This document shows, piece by piece, positions 27,523 to 36,271 of a DNA stretch of 64,000 nt. The translations under genes and the position numbers were made by a program. The notes under the pieces were generated by a model. That model worked only from the letters and a program-made list of their open reading frames with translations. It was not told where the DNA came from and ran no database searches. Source of the DNA: M3007 sp044350425 (lineage in GTDB: Bacteria > Bacteroidota > Bacteroidia > Chitinophagales > Saprospiraceae); NCBI GenBank assembly GCA_044350425.1, contig JBILHS010000015.1, positions 4,004 to 68,003 of the forward strand. Direction: 5' to 3'. Every line of letters starts with the position of its first letter. Positions within the stretch are counted from its first letter, which is position 1.

Positions 27523-28575
27523 ATGGCAAAACGATTTCCTAGTAATCCTATACTAACAACAAAAGACATCAACCCCAGTCAACCAGATTTAGTGGTAGAA
27601 TGTGTGTTGAATCCAGGTGTATTTCAATTGGAAGGAAAAATCTGGATGATACTACGTGTGGCAGAACGGCCGGTTCAAAAAGAAGGCAAGATCTCCTTTC
27701 CGATTTTGCGTCCGGATGGCAGCATGGAAATTTTAGAATTTGAAAAAGACGACCCTCAACTCAATCTATCTGATGCCCGGATGGTGGGCTATCAGGACAA
27801 AACCTACCTTTCTACCATTTCTCACCTCCGCCTGGTGTGCAGCGAGGATGGCGAACATTTTTATGAACCCGACGATTTTCCGACTAAAATATTTGGGCAA
27901 GGTGCGCTCGAAACATTCGGCATAGAAGACTGCCGGGTGAGTTTTTTTGACGACACTTATCACCTGACCTACACGCAGGTGTCCGAAAATGGCGTGGGTG
28001 TCGGCCTGATGCGCACCAAAGACTGGCAACAATTTTCCAGAGAAGGCATGATCCTCCCCCCCCATAACAAGGATTGCGCCCTTTTTGAAGAAAAAATTGG
28101 CGACCAGTATTTCTGTCTACATCGGCCTTCGGGCCTTTCGCTGGGCGGCAATTTTATCTGGATCGCTGCTTCGCCCGATCTCCTGCATTGGGGCCAGCAC
28201 ACCTGTATCATGCGTACCCGGGAAGGCTGGTGGGACAGTGCCCGCATTGGAGCAGGGGCCGCACCGATCAAAACCGCTGAAGGCTGGCTGGAAATTTATC
28301 ACGGCGCAGACGCACAGCATCGTTATTGTCTCGGAGCGGTCCTGCTCGATTTAAAAGATCCGACCAAAGTGCTGGCGCGCTCGCAGGATCCATTGTTGGA
28401 GCCCGTAGCCGATTACGAGAAAACCGGCTTTTTTGGCAACGTGGTATTTACTAATGGTCATCTGGTTCACGGGGATGAAATCACGATGTATTATGGAGCT
28501 TCGGATGAAGTGATCTGTGGGGCTAAGTTTTCGGTGGAGGAGATTTTGTCAGGTTTAAAATCTGGAAAAAGTTGA
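27523..28575 (+). CDS. Glycoside hydrolase family 130 protein (mannosyl phosphorylase/mannosidase type)
   Basis: A 350-residue five-bladed beta-propeller enzyme of family GH130, which act by phosphorolysis or hydrolysis of beta-mannosides. Recognisable segments: NPILTTKDI at the N terminus, CVLNPGVFQLEGKIWMILRV, the catalytic-acid motif GIEDCRV (Asp136; GIEDPRI in many members), SPDLLHWG, and ARIGAGAAPIKTAEGWLEIYHG. The ATG at 27523 is chosen because the upstream in-frame codons come from the repeat array. No signal peptide, so cytoplasmic. It points to a beta-mannoside-containing substrate for the locus, though phosphorylase versus hydrolase cannot be decided here. Confidence 0.88.
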   Translation: MAKRFPSNPILTTKDINPSQPDLVVECVLNPGVFQLEGKIWMILRVAERPVQKEGKISFPILRPDGSMEILEFEKDDPQLNLSDARMVGYQDKTYLSTISHLRLVCSEDGEHFYEPDDFPTKIFGQGALETFGIEDCRVSFFDDTYHLTYTQVSENGVGVGLMRTKDWQQFSREGMILPPHNKDCALFEEKIGDQYFCLHRPSGLSLGGNFIWIAASPDLLHWGQHTCIMRTREGWWDSARIGAGAAPIKTAEGWLEIYHGADAQHRYCLGAVLLDLKDPTKVLARSQDPLLEPVADYEKTGFFGNVVFTNGHLVHGDEITMYYGASDEVICGAKFSVEEILSGLKSGKS

Positions 28576-28586
28576 GAAAACCGTTT

Positions 28587-28682
28587 CAGGCCCACGATTA
28601 AAGTCGTGGGTTGAGTTTAACCCACGACTTTAGTCGTGGGCCTGAAAGTGATAAAGTGCCGATCCTAACCGATTTATCGGTT
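28587..28682. repeat. REP palindromes downstream of the Y1 transposase gene
   Basis: Two head-to-head copies of the CCCACGA(N)AGTCGTGGG palindrome (28591-28610 and 28621-28640) lie inside a longer CAGG...CCTG hairpin. One AACCGATTTATCGGTT palindrome (28667-28682) lies 16 bases from the 3' end of the transposase gene. These are the same motifs as at 17185-17320 and 29204-29350. Confidence 0.85.
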
Positions 28683-28697
28683 TTCACAAGGATAAGC

Positions 28698-29153
28698 TCA
28701 TTCTTCTCCATCAAAATCGTCTAAATTCTCCAATTCATGCAGTTTAATAAATTTCTGGTATTCTTCTTCGAAAGTCATTTTCTTATGGTGTTCCTTCTGT
28801 TTTCCAATGTATCCGCGCAGTGTAGAAACCTGAGATTCACTGGTAGAAAATGCGCCAAAGCCAACTTGCCAGGCAAACTTTCGATCCAACAACTTTGACT
28901 GATTGATGCTATGGGAAGATGCTCCTTTGACTTGTTTCATTACTTGACGAATAGTCAGATCCGGATGGAGGAGAAATTGCGCGTGAACGTGATCAGCAGT
29001 GCCATTAAGACTGTCCAAATGACATTTACATTTCGCAAATTCTTCGCGAATAAATCCGTGAACGGGTACTTCAATTTCAGGAGTAATAACCGCTTCTCGA
29101 TATTTTACTCCGATGATAGCATGGATCCAGATTTTGATTTTTGAGTGAGACAT
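28698..29153 (-). mobile_element. REP-associated tyrosine transposase (IS200/Y1 family, RAYT-like)
   Basis: The gene encodes 151 residues with the Y1 HUH-nuclease layout. The HUH motif is DHVHAQF (His55, His57), and the single catalytic Tyr115 lies in RGYIGKQKEHHKKMTFEEEY, the segment typical of the short IS200-like proteins of Bacteroidota. It is framed by palindromic REP-like repeats on both sides (28587-28682 and 29204-29350) and is oriented opposite to the surrounding operon, between GH130 and the MFS gene. RAYT proteins nick single-stranded DNA at REP hairpins and are thought to spread them. It appears intact. Confidence 0.88.
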
Positions 29154-29203
29154 GATTTGAATTGTGTTTTCAATTTGAATAAATGGTGTTTGTATATTCT
29201 TTC

Positions 29204-29350
29204 AACCCACGACTTCAGTCGTGGGGCGGTGACGGGATCATAATTGGTGTAACCGATTTATCGGTTTTTACCTTAAGCGTTTGATCTGAAACCGATAAAT
29301 CGGTTAGAAAAAAGAAGATTTGCTCTTACCCACGACTGAAGTCGTGGGTT
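29204..29350. repeat. REP/BIME-like element upstream of the Y1 transposase gene
   Basis: A 147-bp copy of the same four-palindrome element as at 17185-17320: palindromes at 29206-29225, 29251-29266, 29290-29305 and 29329-29348. The spacers between palindromes differ in sequence from the susC/susD copy. The remaining part of the 325-base gap to the MFS gene (29351-29478) shows nothing I can name. Confidence 0.85.
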
Positions 29351-29478
29351 GAAAAAAAGTACGACTGCTTTTTAAGTCTTATGAAATGCTTTATAAAAAT
29401 AGTGATTTTCCTGATCCCTTCCAAATTTTTTCATGAACTAATGATCAATTTATCTACTAAACTGACGGCCTTTCGATC

Positions 29479-30744
29479 ATGATGAATAAACTTTCACAAG
29501 AATTCCAATTCTTCCGCTCCCATCCACTCGGCATGCGGACCCTCCTGCTCACCAACCTCATCTATGCGCTGGTGATGCCGATAGTTGAATTGTTTGTCGG
29601 GGCATATATCATGCGCAATTCTGAGGACATCAGTCTGGTGGTCATTTTCCAGCTGGCGGTGTACACGGGCATTCCGCTTACCTTCATGATTAATGGTTAT
29701 TTGCTCAATCACTTTCCTGTGGCGCGGATGTATTCTCTGGGCATGTTGCTGAGTGGCGTATCTATGTTTGCCATGATGTCCCTGGATAACCTGGATACGT
29801 TCGGGGTCTTTGTGGCGGGCCTGATCATGGGTTTATCTTATGGCTTTTTCTGGGCAAACCGCGATTTTCTGGCCCTGAATACGACCAAGGATGCAAACCG
29901 AAACTATTACTACGGTATAGAAACCTTCTTTTATACCGTCACCGGGATCGTTGTGCCGCTGGCTGCCGGGGCATTTATAGCCTCCACGGAGCAAAATGGC
30001 TGGTTCAATGGAAACGTCAATGTGGCCTATCATGGACTTACTATCGGGGTGTTTGCACTTTCGGTATTTGCCTCTGTTTTGGTGCATCGCGGCAAGTTTC
30101 AGAACCCGAAAAGAGCTCCGTTTCTCTTTTTCAATTTTAACAGACTCTGGAACAAAATGCTCGGACTGGCTGCGCTCAAAGGCGTGGCACAGGGTTATAT
30201 CGTGACTGCCCCAACCATGTTGATCCTGACGCTGGTGGGTAAAGAAGGATCCCTTGGACTCATTACGAGTATCGGGGCAGCCTTGTCAGCAGTTTTGCTC
30301 TATGTTTTGGGGCGTATCACCGGACCGCAGCACCGGCTGATGATCTATGGGATCGGTTGTGGATTGTTCGTGCTGGGCGCTTTGTCCAACGCCGGATTGT
30401 ATTCAGCACAGGGCGTGATCCTGTTCATGTTGTGCCTGCTGTTTGCCCGCCCACTGCTTGATATCGCTTATTTCCCGATACAGTTAAATGTGATTGATGT
30501 GGTAGCCGCGAAAGAAGGCCGCAATGAGTTTGCCTATATTTTCAATCATGAACTGGGCTTATACCTGGGTCGTCTGCTCGGCTGCGGATTGTTCATCATC
30601 CTGGCCCGGTATGTCAGCGAATATGTGGCCCTGCGGTATGCCTTGCTGGTGATCGCCTCGGTGCATTTTCTGGGATTTTTTGCCATGAAGGGTATTGTGC
30701 GGGATTTGGGGAAACAACAATCTCCTGTAACCCCGGAGGTTTAG
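29479..30744 (+). CDS. MFS transporter (YqgE-like)
   Basis: A 421-residue inner membrane protein with about twelve hydrophobic helices. It starts MMNKLSQEFQFFRSHPLGMR (an alternative ATG is 3 bases later). The loop after helix 4 (FFWANRDFLALNTTKDANRNYYYG) resembles a group of MFS proteins annotated YqgE-like. The substrate is not evident. In context, between the GH130 enzyme and a sugar-type oxidoreductase, import of the oligosaccharide or monosaccharide produced by this locus is the natural inference. The next gene starts 14 bases downstream. Confidence 0.85.
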   Translation: MMNKLSQEFQFFRSHPLGMRTLLLTNLIYALVMPIVELFVGAYIMRNSEDISLVVIFQLAVYTGIPLTFMINGYLLNHFPVARMYSLGMLLSGVSMFAMMSLDNLDTFGVFVAGLIMGLSYGFFWANRDFLALNTTKDANRNYYYGIETFFYTVTGIVVPLAAGAFIASTEQNGWFNGNVNVAYHGLTIGVFALSVFASVLVHRGKFQNPKRAPFLFFNFNRLWNKMLGLAALKGVAQGYIVTAPTMLILTLVGKEGSLGLITSIGAALSAVLLYVLGRITGPQHRLMIYGIGCGLFVLGALSNAGLYSAQGVILFMLCLLFARPLLDIAYFPIQLNVIDVVAAKEGRNEFAYIFNHELGLYLGRLLGCGLFIILARYVSEYVALRYALLVIASVHFLGFFAMKGIVRDLGKQQSPVTPEV

Positions 30745-30758
30745 CAAACTTTAGAAAA

Positions 30759-31925
30759 ATGCGTGTATACAACATAGGCATCATAGGCTATGGCGGTTTT
30801 GGCAAATACCTGCACAATGCCTGGAAGCCACTTGAAAACGTACGGGTGGTAGCCATTGCTGACAAAAATGCGAATGCACTAAACGTCCCAGCCGGGGTAA
30901 AAGCCTTTAGCGACTGGCGCACCCTCCTGCTTGAAAAAGAAATTGACGCAATAGCAATCGTCACCGAACCTTCCACCCATGAGGAGATCGCTACAGCCTG
31001 CATGGAAGCCGGCAAGCATGTGCTCATTGAAAAACCATTGGCCATTACGCTTTCCGCTGCCGAAAAGATCATTCAGACCCGCGACCGGACGGAAACCGTG
31101 GCAGCTATTGATTTCATCATGCGTTTCAACCCGCTTCTACAAGCCATAAGGAGTTTGACGCAACAAGGAGTTTTTGGAAAACTACGAAGGGTGGATGTTG
31201 AAAACTATGCCCAGGATGAACAACTTCCACCCGAACATTGGTTCTGGCATCCCGAACGTTCCGGTGGGATACTGATTGAACATGCTGTGCATTTCATCGA
31301 TCTGGTTCACTTTTTCGCTCCGGCTAAGATCCTGAAAGTGAATGGTTTGAAACATGATCGAAACCCTCAGCAAGAAGATCAGATCATGGCAAATGTGCTC
31401 TACGAAGGTGGATTGATTGCAACCCATTACCACTCGTTTGCCCGCCCGGGATTTTTTGAGATTACCAAAATAAAACTGGCCTATGACCTTGCTGATATTG
31501 AATTGCAAGGATGGATTCCTCTGGGAGGAACCCTGCGGGCACTGGTCAATCCACAAACGAAAGAAACCTTGCTTGCCTGCCCGTTTTTTGAATGGAGTGA
31601 GTCTGTCTCCATAGAAAATGCCGCTGACGAATCGAGACCAAAGGGTTGGGGTGTCTCCGATCTTACTGGGAGCTCAAACCCGAATACCATTTGTGCTGGC
31701 GGAATTCCGTACAAGGTCAATGAAATGCTCACTGGTAAATTCCAGATGAACCAATCCAAGCAGGAGGTGTATGCCGACTGTGTCCGGGCATCCTTGCTGG
31801 ATGTGCTGAAAAAAATTGAAAATCCCGAACATCAACTTACAGCCTCCCTGGAAACTGGATCAGAGAGTTTGGAAGTCGCCGTCCTTGCTACTGAGTCGGC
31901 GAGAACACAGCATAAAATACTATGA
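30759..31925 (+). CDS. Gfo/Idh/MocA family oxidoreductase
   Basis: A 388-residue NAD(P)-dependent oxidoreductase. The N-terminal Rossmann fold shows IGIIGYGGFGKYL (residues ~6-18), and the family EKPLA motif lies in HVLIEKPLAITLSAAE (~residues 87-102). The C-terminal alpha/beta domain contains HWFWHPERSGGILIEHAVHFIDL, where the His/Asp residues expected for substrate binding fall. Family members oxidise or reduce sugars, inositols or sugar acids, or act as unusual NAD-dependent glycosidases. No export signal, so it works on the imported product. It overlaps the downstream lipoprotein gene by 4 bases (ATGA). Confidence 0.88.
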   Translation: MRVYNIGIIGYGGFGKYLHNAWKPLENVRVVAIADKNANALNVPAGVKAFSDWRTLLLEKEIDAIAIVTEPSTHEEIATACMEAGKHVLIEKPLAITLSAAEKIIQTRDRTETVAAIDFIMRFNPLLQAIRSLTQQGVFGKLRRVDVENYAQDEQLPPEHWFWHPERSGGILIEHAVHFIDLVHFFAPAKILKVNGLKHDRNPQQEDQIMANVLYEGGLIATHYHSFARPGFFEITKIKLAYDLADIELQGWIPLGGTLRALVNPQTKETLLACPFFEWSESVSIENAADESRPKGWGVSDLTGSSNPNTICAGGIPYKVNEMLTGKFQMNQSKQEVYADCVRASLLDVLKKIENPEHQLTASLETGSESLEVAVLATESARTQHKIL

Positions 31926-33649
31926 AGAAATTACACTTATTTATCTTCCTCCTGAGCCTCCTTGCCGCCTGTGCACCGAAGCCCGGATTTACCCCAAAGG
32001 CCTCATCTGTTTCTCAACGCGCCATTCCCCGTGTTGAGAAAATGCCCAATCACCCAAAGCCCTACGTTTACAAAGACTGGAAAAAAACCGCGCAGGATTT
32101 CGATCATTATGTGTTTGATTTTTCTCAAAAAGGAGATTTCCTGCCCCTGATCTGGTGGGATAAAACCGGCCGGAATTTTCCGGAAAAGACCTTCGGGATA
32201 TATACTGCCCTGGGCGATGTTCGCATGGGTGGCGCCGTAAACAATGGCGAAAACCACGAAGCACTCGGCGCATTGGGAGCTGTGCTGGGTGCTACCCTTA
32301 CCGGGATCGATAAAAGTAAACAGGATGGTCATGATTACGTGGCCATGCTGCGCAACTATTTCAATCGCGACAATGGCTGGAATGTGATCATGAATTTCAC
32401 CAACAAAGGCGCACACATCGGCGGCGGTTATGGCAATGATTTTTGGTACGAAGTACACAACAATGTACTGTTTTACAGCGTCGCGGATCTGTACCCGGAG
32501 GAAAAAGACTTTGAAACCATCCAGCGAACCATTGCTGAACAGTTTTATCGTTCAGATTCGATCATGGGCAGCAGTTACAGCTACTCCTATTTCGATTTCA
32601 AAGCAATGAAAGGAGGTAAAAGCCATATTCCTACTCAGGAAGATGTGGCTGGTGGTTATGCTTTTGTACTTTACTCCGCCTGGGTAAAATTTGGCGACGC
32701 AAAGTATCTCCGCGCTGCCCAAAATGCCCTGAACGTACTTTATAATCAAAAGGAAAACCGATTTTATGAGGCCATGATGCCCATTGCAGCCTATGTCGGC
32801 GCGCGTATGAATGCTGAGGCAGGGACTAATTACAACATCGCACGTTTTCTCGACTGGACCTTCGATGGCACGGCAGTCGGGCGCGAAGGTTGGGGCGTAT
32901 TGGCGGATAACTGGGGCGGTTACGACGTGAGTGGATTGGCCGGCAGCACCGTCCACAACGGCGGCTACGGCTTTCTCATGAATACCTTTGACCTCATGAT
33001 GCCGCTTTCAGCCCTGGTGCGCTACGACCAAAGCTACGCCCGGGCTGTAGGCAAATGGGCGCTCAATGCCTCCAATGCGGCCCGTTTTTGCTATCCGTAT
33101 GAAATGCCTGATTCCTTGCAGGCGATCCCGCAGCATAAGGCAGTGACCAAAAATGTGATCGCTTATGAAGGCGTCATTAAGGAATCGGTATATCCACAAT
33201 TCAAAGGCATCACCCCATTCGCACAGGGCGACGGACCGCTCTGGCACGAGGGCATGCCGCAACAAACCATGTTCTCGGTATACGGCAGTGGCCATGTCGG
33301 GTTCTTTGGCGGAACCATTCAGGCGACCAATATTCCGGAGATCCTGCAGATAGATTGTGGCGCCACGGATTTTTATAAAAAGGGCGGGGCATATCCAACC
33401 TATCTGTTTTACAATCCGTATCAGGACCTTAAAACGGTCTCTATCAAGGTCGGATCCAAAAGAGTAGACCTGTACGATACAGTCAGCAGAACATTTTTGC
33501 AACGGAACGTTCGGGGTACTGTACGTTTCCCCATCGCTGCTGATGCCGCACGGGTAGTTGTGGTCATTCCCGCAGGCGCCAGGATCTCTGTGGAAAATAA
33601 GGTTTTGATGGCAGGAGAAACGCCGGTGGATTTTGGGTATGGGCGGTGA
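31922..33649 (+). CDS. Lipoprotein of unrecognised family, homologous to the N-terminal domain of the giant protein at 19953
   Basis: A 575-residue protein with a lipoprotein signal (LLSLLAACAPKPG; Cys at residue 17). Residues ~36-570 form one domain that aligns over nearly its whole length with residues ~28-553 of the secreted protein at 19953. Shared segments include the opening PRV-x2-MPN-x-P-x-PY, GG(Y/F)DVSGL, VRYD-x2-(Y/F)ARA(V/I)GKW and YPTYL-x-YN. The mix of repeated helices with conserved aromatic, Asp and Glu residues fits an alpha/alpha-barrel glycan-active enzyme, but no catalytic signature is known to me. Translationally coupled to the Gfo/Idh gene. Probably periplasmic or surface anchored, ending the operon. 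Confidence 0.75.
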   Translation: MKKLHLFIFLLSLLAACAPKPGFTPKASSVSQRAIPRVEKMPNHPKPYVYKDWKKTAQDFDHYVFDFSQKGDFLPLIWWDKTGRNFPEKTFGIYTALGDVRMGGAVNNGENHEALGALGAVLGATLTGIDKSKQDGHDYVAMLRNYFNRDNGWNVIMNFTNKGAHIGGGYGNDFWYEVHNNVLFYSVADLYPEEKDFETIQRTIAEQFYRSDSIMGSSYSYSYFDFKAMKGGKSHIPTQEDVAGGYAFVLYSAWVKFGDAKYLRAAQNALNVLYNQKENRFYEAMMPIAAYVGARMNAEAGTNYNIARFLDWTFDGTAVGREGWGVLADNWGGYDVSGLAGSTVHNGGYGFLMNTFDLMMPLSALVRYDQSYARAVGKWALNASNAARFCYPYEMPDSLQAIPQHKAVTKNVIAYEGVIKESVYPQFKGITPFAQGDGPLWHEGMPQQTMFSVYGSGHVGFFGGTIQATNIPEILQIDCGATDFYKKGGAYPTYLFYNPYQDLKTVSIKVGSKRVDLYDTVSRTFLQRNVRGTVRFPIAADAARVVVVIPAGARISVENKVLMAGETPVDFGYGR

Positions 33650-33658
33650 TAGTTGCTT

Positions 33659-34735
33659 TCATGACATAACCCCCCCCAATCTCTCCCGCAAAATCTCCGT
33701 CTCAATCAAAAAACCATCATGCCCAAATTTGGAATCGAAAGAAAAAAGCTGCGCAGCAGGTAAATACTTTGCCAGCATCTCCTGCTCAAAGGGTGGAATG
33801 AGCAAGTCTTTTTGAATCGAAAAAACAAAGGCCGGCATGGTAAGGGTGGCCAAAGCCGCCGGGATGCCACCCCGGCCTCTACCCACGTTGTGTGTGTCGA
33901 GAATTTTGGTCAATTGCCAATAAGACTGGCTGTAAAATCGACGCACTAGTTTTTCTCCCTGATATTTCATGTAGCCGGCAGCGCGGAAGCCGTCGCTGCG
34001 CTCATCGGTGTCGGTTTGGGTATCTCGGTAAGCTTCGATGGTGCGATAACTCAGGAGTCCGATGGCGCGTGCGGCCCGGAGACCCGCTTGCCCTGAGAGA
34101 TCCTCATCGTTGGTCCAGCTCGGGTCTGCCTCAATGGCCATTCGCTGGCTTTCGTGGATGGCAATGGCCCAGGCCGATTCCCGGGCGGCGCAGACCAGCA
34201 GCGCAATTTTTTTGATCTTTTCGGGAATTAAAAAGGCCAGTTCCAGCACCTGATGCCCACCGCAGGAACCGCCCATACACAAGGCAATGGACTTAATACC
34301 AAGATATTGGCGCAATATATCCTGCGAGCGGGCGATGTCGCGGATGCTCACAAGCGGGAAGTCTGTGCCATAGGCTTTGCCCGTGGCCGGGTTGATACTC
34401 CGCGGCCCCGTGCTTCCATAACAGGAGCCGATCATGTTGGCGCAAACGATGAAATACTTTTCAGGATCGAACACATTTCCCGGACCAAATAAGCCCGACC
34501 ACCAATCGGAGACATCGGAATTGGCGGTGAGTGCGTGGCAGACCCAGATGACATTCGAACGCTCGGGGTTGAGGGTGCCGAAAGTATGAAATCCCAGCGT
34601 TAGTTCAGGCAGGTGGCCGCCGTTTTCCAGGGGGAAAGTCTCCTGAGATTTAAAGTACTGCAGGTTGGGGATAGGTATTGGGAGTGTGAAAGCGGAGTAG
34701 GATGCCGCTAGAGCATCTAATGTATTTTCAAGCAT
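33659..34735 (-). CDS. metX: Homoserine O-acyltransferase MetX
   Basis: A 358-residue alpha/beta-hydrolase fold enzyme that acylates homoserine for methionine synthesis. Segments typical of MetX: ERSNVIWVCHALTANSDVSDWW, MIGSCYGSTGPRSINPATG, the nucleophile elbow CMGGSCGGHQ (catalytic Ser), and the end SIQKDLLIPP plus GHDGFLIE with the catalytic Asp and His. It sits downstream of metZ and a small DUF433 gene on the same strand, an operon that would supply activated homoserine to the sulfhydrylase. Whether acetyl- or succinyl-CoA is used cannot be decided from family membership alone. Confidence 0.92.
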   Translation of the reverse strand: MLENTLDALAASYSAFTLPIPIPNLQYFKSQETFPLENGGHLPELTLGFHTFGTLNPERSNVIWVCHALTANSDVSDWWSGLFGPGNVFDPEKYFIVCANMIGSCYGSTGPRSINPATGKAYGTDFPLVSIRDIARSQDILRQYLGIKSIALCMGGSCGGHQVLELAFLIPEKIKKIALLVCAARESAWAIAIHESQRMAIEADPSWTNDEDLSGQAGLRAARAIGLLSYRTIEAYRDTQTDTDERSDGFRAAGYMKYQGEKLVRRFYSQSYWQLTKILDTHNVGRGRGGIPAALATLTMPAFVFSIQKDLLIPPFEQEMLAKYLPAAQLFSFDSKFGHDGFLIETEILRERLGGVMS

Positions 34736-34752
34736 TAACCTTAATAAATGAC

Positions 34753-34950
34753 TTAGAGATCTGCGATATAAGCGAAAACAGCTTGTAAATGCACTTTTTG
34801 AAGGCGGGGATGGTTCGCAAAAAGCATTTCTTCGGTCCAGCCATTGGCCAACCTATCCACCAAATACTCCACGGAGAGGCGGGTATCTTTAATGGTTGGT
34901 TTCCCGAGTAAAACTTCAGGATCAGAAACGATATGATCTCTCCAGTTCAT
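34753..34950 (-). CDS. Orphan DUF433 (VapB45-like) protein
   Basis: A small DUF433 protein of 65 residues from the ATG at 34950 (MNWRDHIVSDPEVLLGKPTI). A longer frame from 34980 would add 10 residues and overlap metZ. The family motif D-P-x-x-x-x-GKP-x-I-x-x-T-R is clear, and the rest is a winged-helix-like segment ending VFAYIADL. DUF433 proteins often act as antitoxin partners of DUF5615 PIN-like proteins, but no partner lies beside this one; instead it is inside the metZ-metX operon. Compare the complete pair at 51905-52529. Confidence 0.8.
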   Translation of the reverse strand: MNWRDHIVSDPEVLLGKPTIKDTRLSVEYLVDRLANGWTEEMLFANHPRLQKVHLQAVFAYIADL

Positions 34951-34972
34951 AATGAGTGTTTTTGTTGCAAAA

Positions 34973-36133
34973 TTAAGCATTTATTGCCTGATTCAAATCC
35001 CCAAAAATATCCTCTAAATGCTCCAAACCCACCGAGATCCGGATCAAACCATCGGTGATACCCGCAGCTCCCCGGGCTTCCTTCGTAAGTTTGGCATGCG
35101 TAGTGGAAGCAGGATGCGTAGCAATGGTGCGTGTATCACCCAGATTCGCAGAAAGCGAAAACATCTTCAGGTTATCCAGAAACTTTCGCCCGGCCTCCAG
35201 GCCACCTTTGATCTCAAAAGCCACCAATCCGCCCCCTTGTTTCATTTGCCTGCGGGCAATTTCGTTTCCGGGGTGACTGCTCAAAAACGGATAGATTACC
35301 CTTCCCACCCTGGCGTGGTTTTCCAGATAATGGGCTAGTTTTTCTGCGTTTTCGCAGTGCCGGTCGAGTCTTACTGCCAGGGTTTCCAGGCTTTTGGACA
35401 AGACCCAGGCATTGAAGGGCGACAGCGAAGGGCCTGTGGAACGGCAGAATTTGCGCACTTCGGCCACCAGGTCCTTTTCACCGCAAACGACTCCGCCCAA
35501 AACGCGTCCTTGACCGTCAATGTATTTTGTAGCCGAATGCGTGATCAGATGCGCCCCGAATTTTTGAGGCTGTTGCAAATAGGGGGTGGCAAAGCAGTTG
35601 TCTACATTCAGGAGCAGGCCATTTTTTTTGCAAAACTCCCCGGCAAACGCCAGGTCAATCACATCTAGTCCCGGATTGGTGGGTGTTTCCAAAAACAGCA
35701 TCCGTGTATTGGGACGAACCAGGCTTTGCCAGGTCTCCGGCCGGTTCCCGTCCACAAAATCCGCTTCAATGCCCCACTTGGGCAAATAGTAATTGACGAT
35801 CGTGTGGGTCGAACCAAATACCGCTCTGGCACAAAGCAGGTGATCGCCCTGATCCAGAAATGCCATGAAAGAAGCGAACACAGCCGCCATTCCACTGGCT
35901 GTGGCAAAAGCATCTTCCGTGCCTTCCAGTGCAGCCATTTTTTCTTCAAACTCTCGCACCGAAGGATTGGTGAACCGGCTGTAAATATTGCCCTCCTGCT
36001 CATCGGCAAACATCGCACGCATTTGCTCGGCATCCTCAAAAACGAAGCTGGAACTTGGGAAGATCGGTGTGCTGTGCTCCCGATGTTGGGTGCGTTCGGT
36101 TTGGAGGCGGATGGCGAGGGTTTCGAAATGCAT
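34973..36133 (-). CDS. metZ: O-succinyl/acetylhomoserine sulfhydrylase (MetZ-type Cys/Met metabolism PLP enzyme)
   Basis: A 386-residue PLP-dependent enzyme of the cystathionine gamma-synthase group. The PLP-lysine lies in THSATKYIDGQGRVLGGVV; the SATKYIDGQGR form is typical of MetZ rather than MetB. Other family segments: YSRFTNPSVREFEEKMAALEG near residue 50, and FSLSANLGDTRTIATHPASTTHAKL towards the C terminus. It would convert acylhomoserine plus sulfide to homocysteine. First gene of metZ-DUF433-metX on the minus strand. The acyl group used is inferred from motif resemblance only. Confidence 0.9.
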   Translation of the reverse strand: MHFETLAIRLQTERTQHREHSTPIFPSSSFVFEDAEQMRAMFADEQEGNIYSRFTNPSVREFEEKMAALEGTEDAFATASGMAAVFASFMAFLDQGDHLLCARAVFGSTHTIVNYYLPKWGIEADFVDGNRPETWQSLVRPNTRMLFLETPTNPGLDVIDLAFAGEFCKKNGLLLNVDNCFATPYLQQPQKFGAHLITHSATKYIDGQGRVLGGVVCGEKDLVAEVRKFCRSTGPSLSPFNAWVLSKSLETLAVRLDRHCENAEKLAHYLENHARVGRVIYPFLSSHPGNEIARRQMKQGGGLVAFEIKGGLEAGRKFLDNLKMFSLSANLGDTRTIATHPASTTHAKLTKEARGAAGITDGLIRISVGLEHLEDIFGDLNQAINA

Positions 36134-36175
36134 CTTTGTATGGATTTGTGGAAGTGGGGATTGGGTTAATTGTGG

Positions 36176-36264
36176 ATTTGGGGATTTGTTGTGCCAGCGC
36201 CTGGCATTCGAATTTTCTTGGCGGCGATTTGAATATCAAGCTCTGGCACAACAAATCCCCAAAT
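36176..36264. repeat. Inverted repeat with 22-bp perfect arms between osmC and metZ
   Basis: The left arm 36176-36197 (ATTTGGGGATTTGTTGTGCC...) and right arm 36243-36264 are exact reverse complements around a 45-base centre. There is no U-tract on the transcribed minus side, so it is a repeat element rather than a clear terminator. The AAATCCCCAAAT core also appears in the simple-sequence tract inside the gene at 52579. Confidence 0.65.
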
Positions 36265-36271
36265 AACCGCA

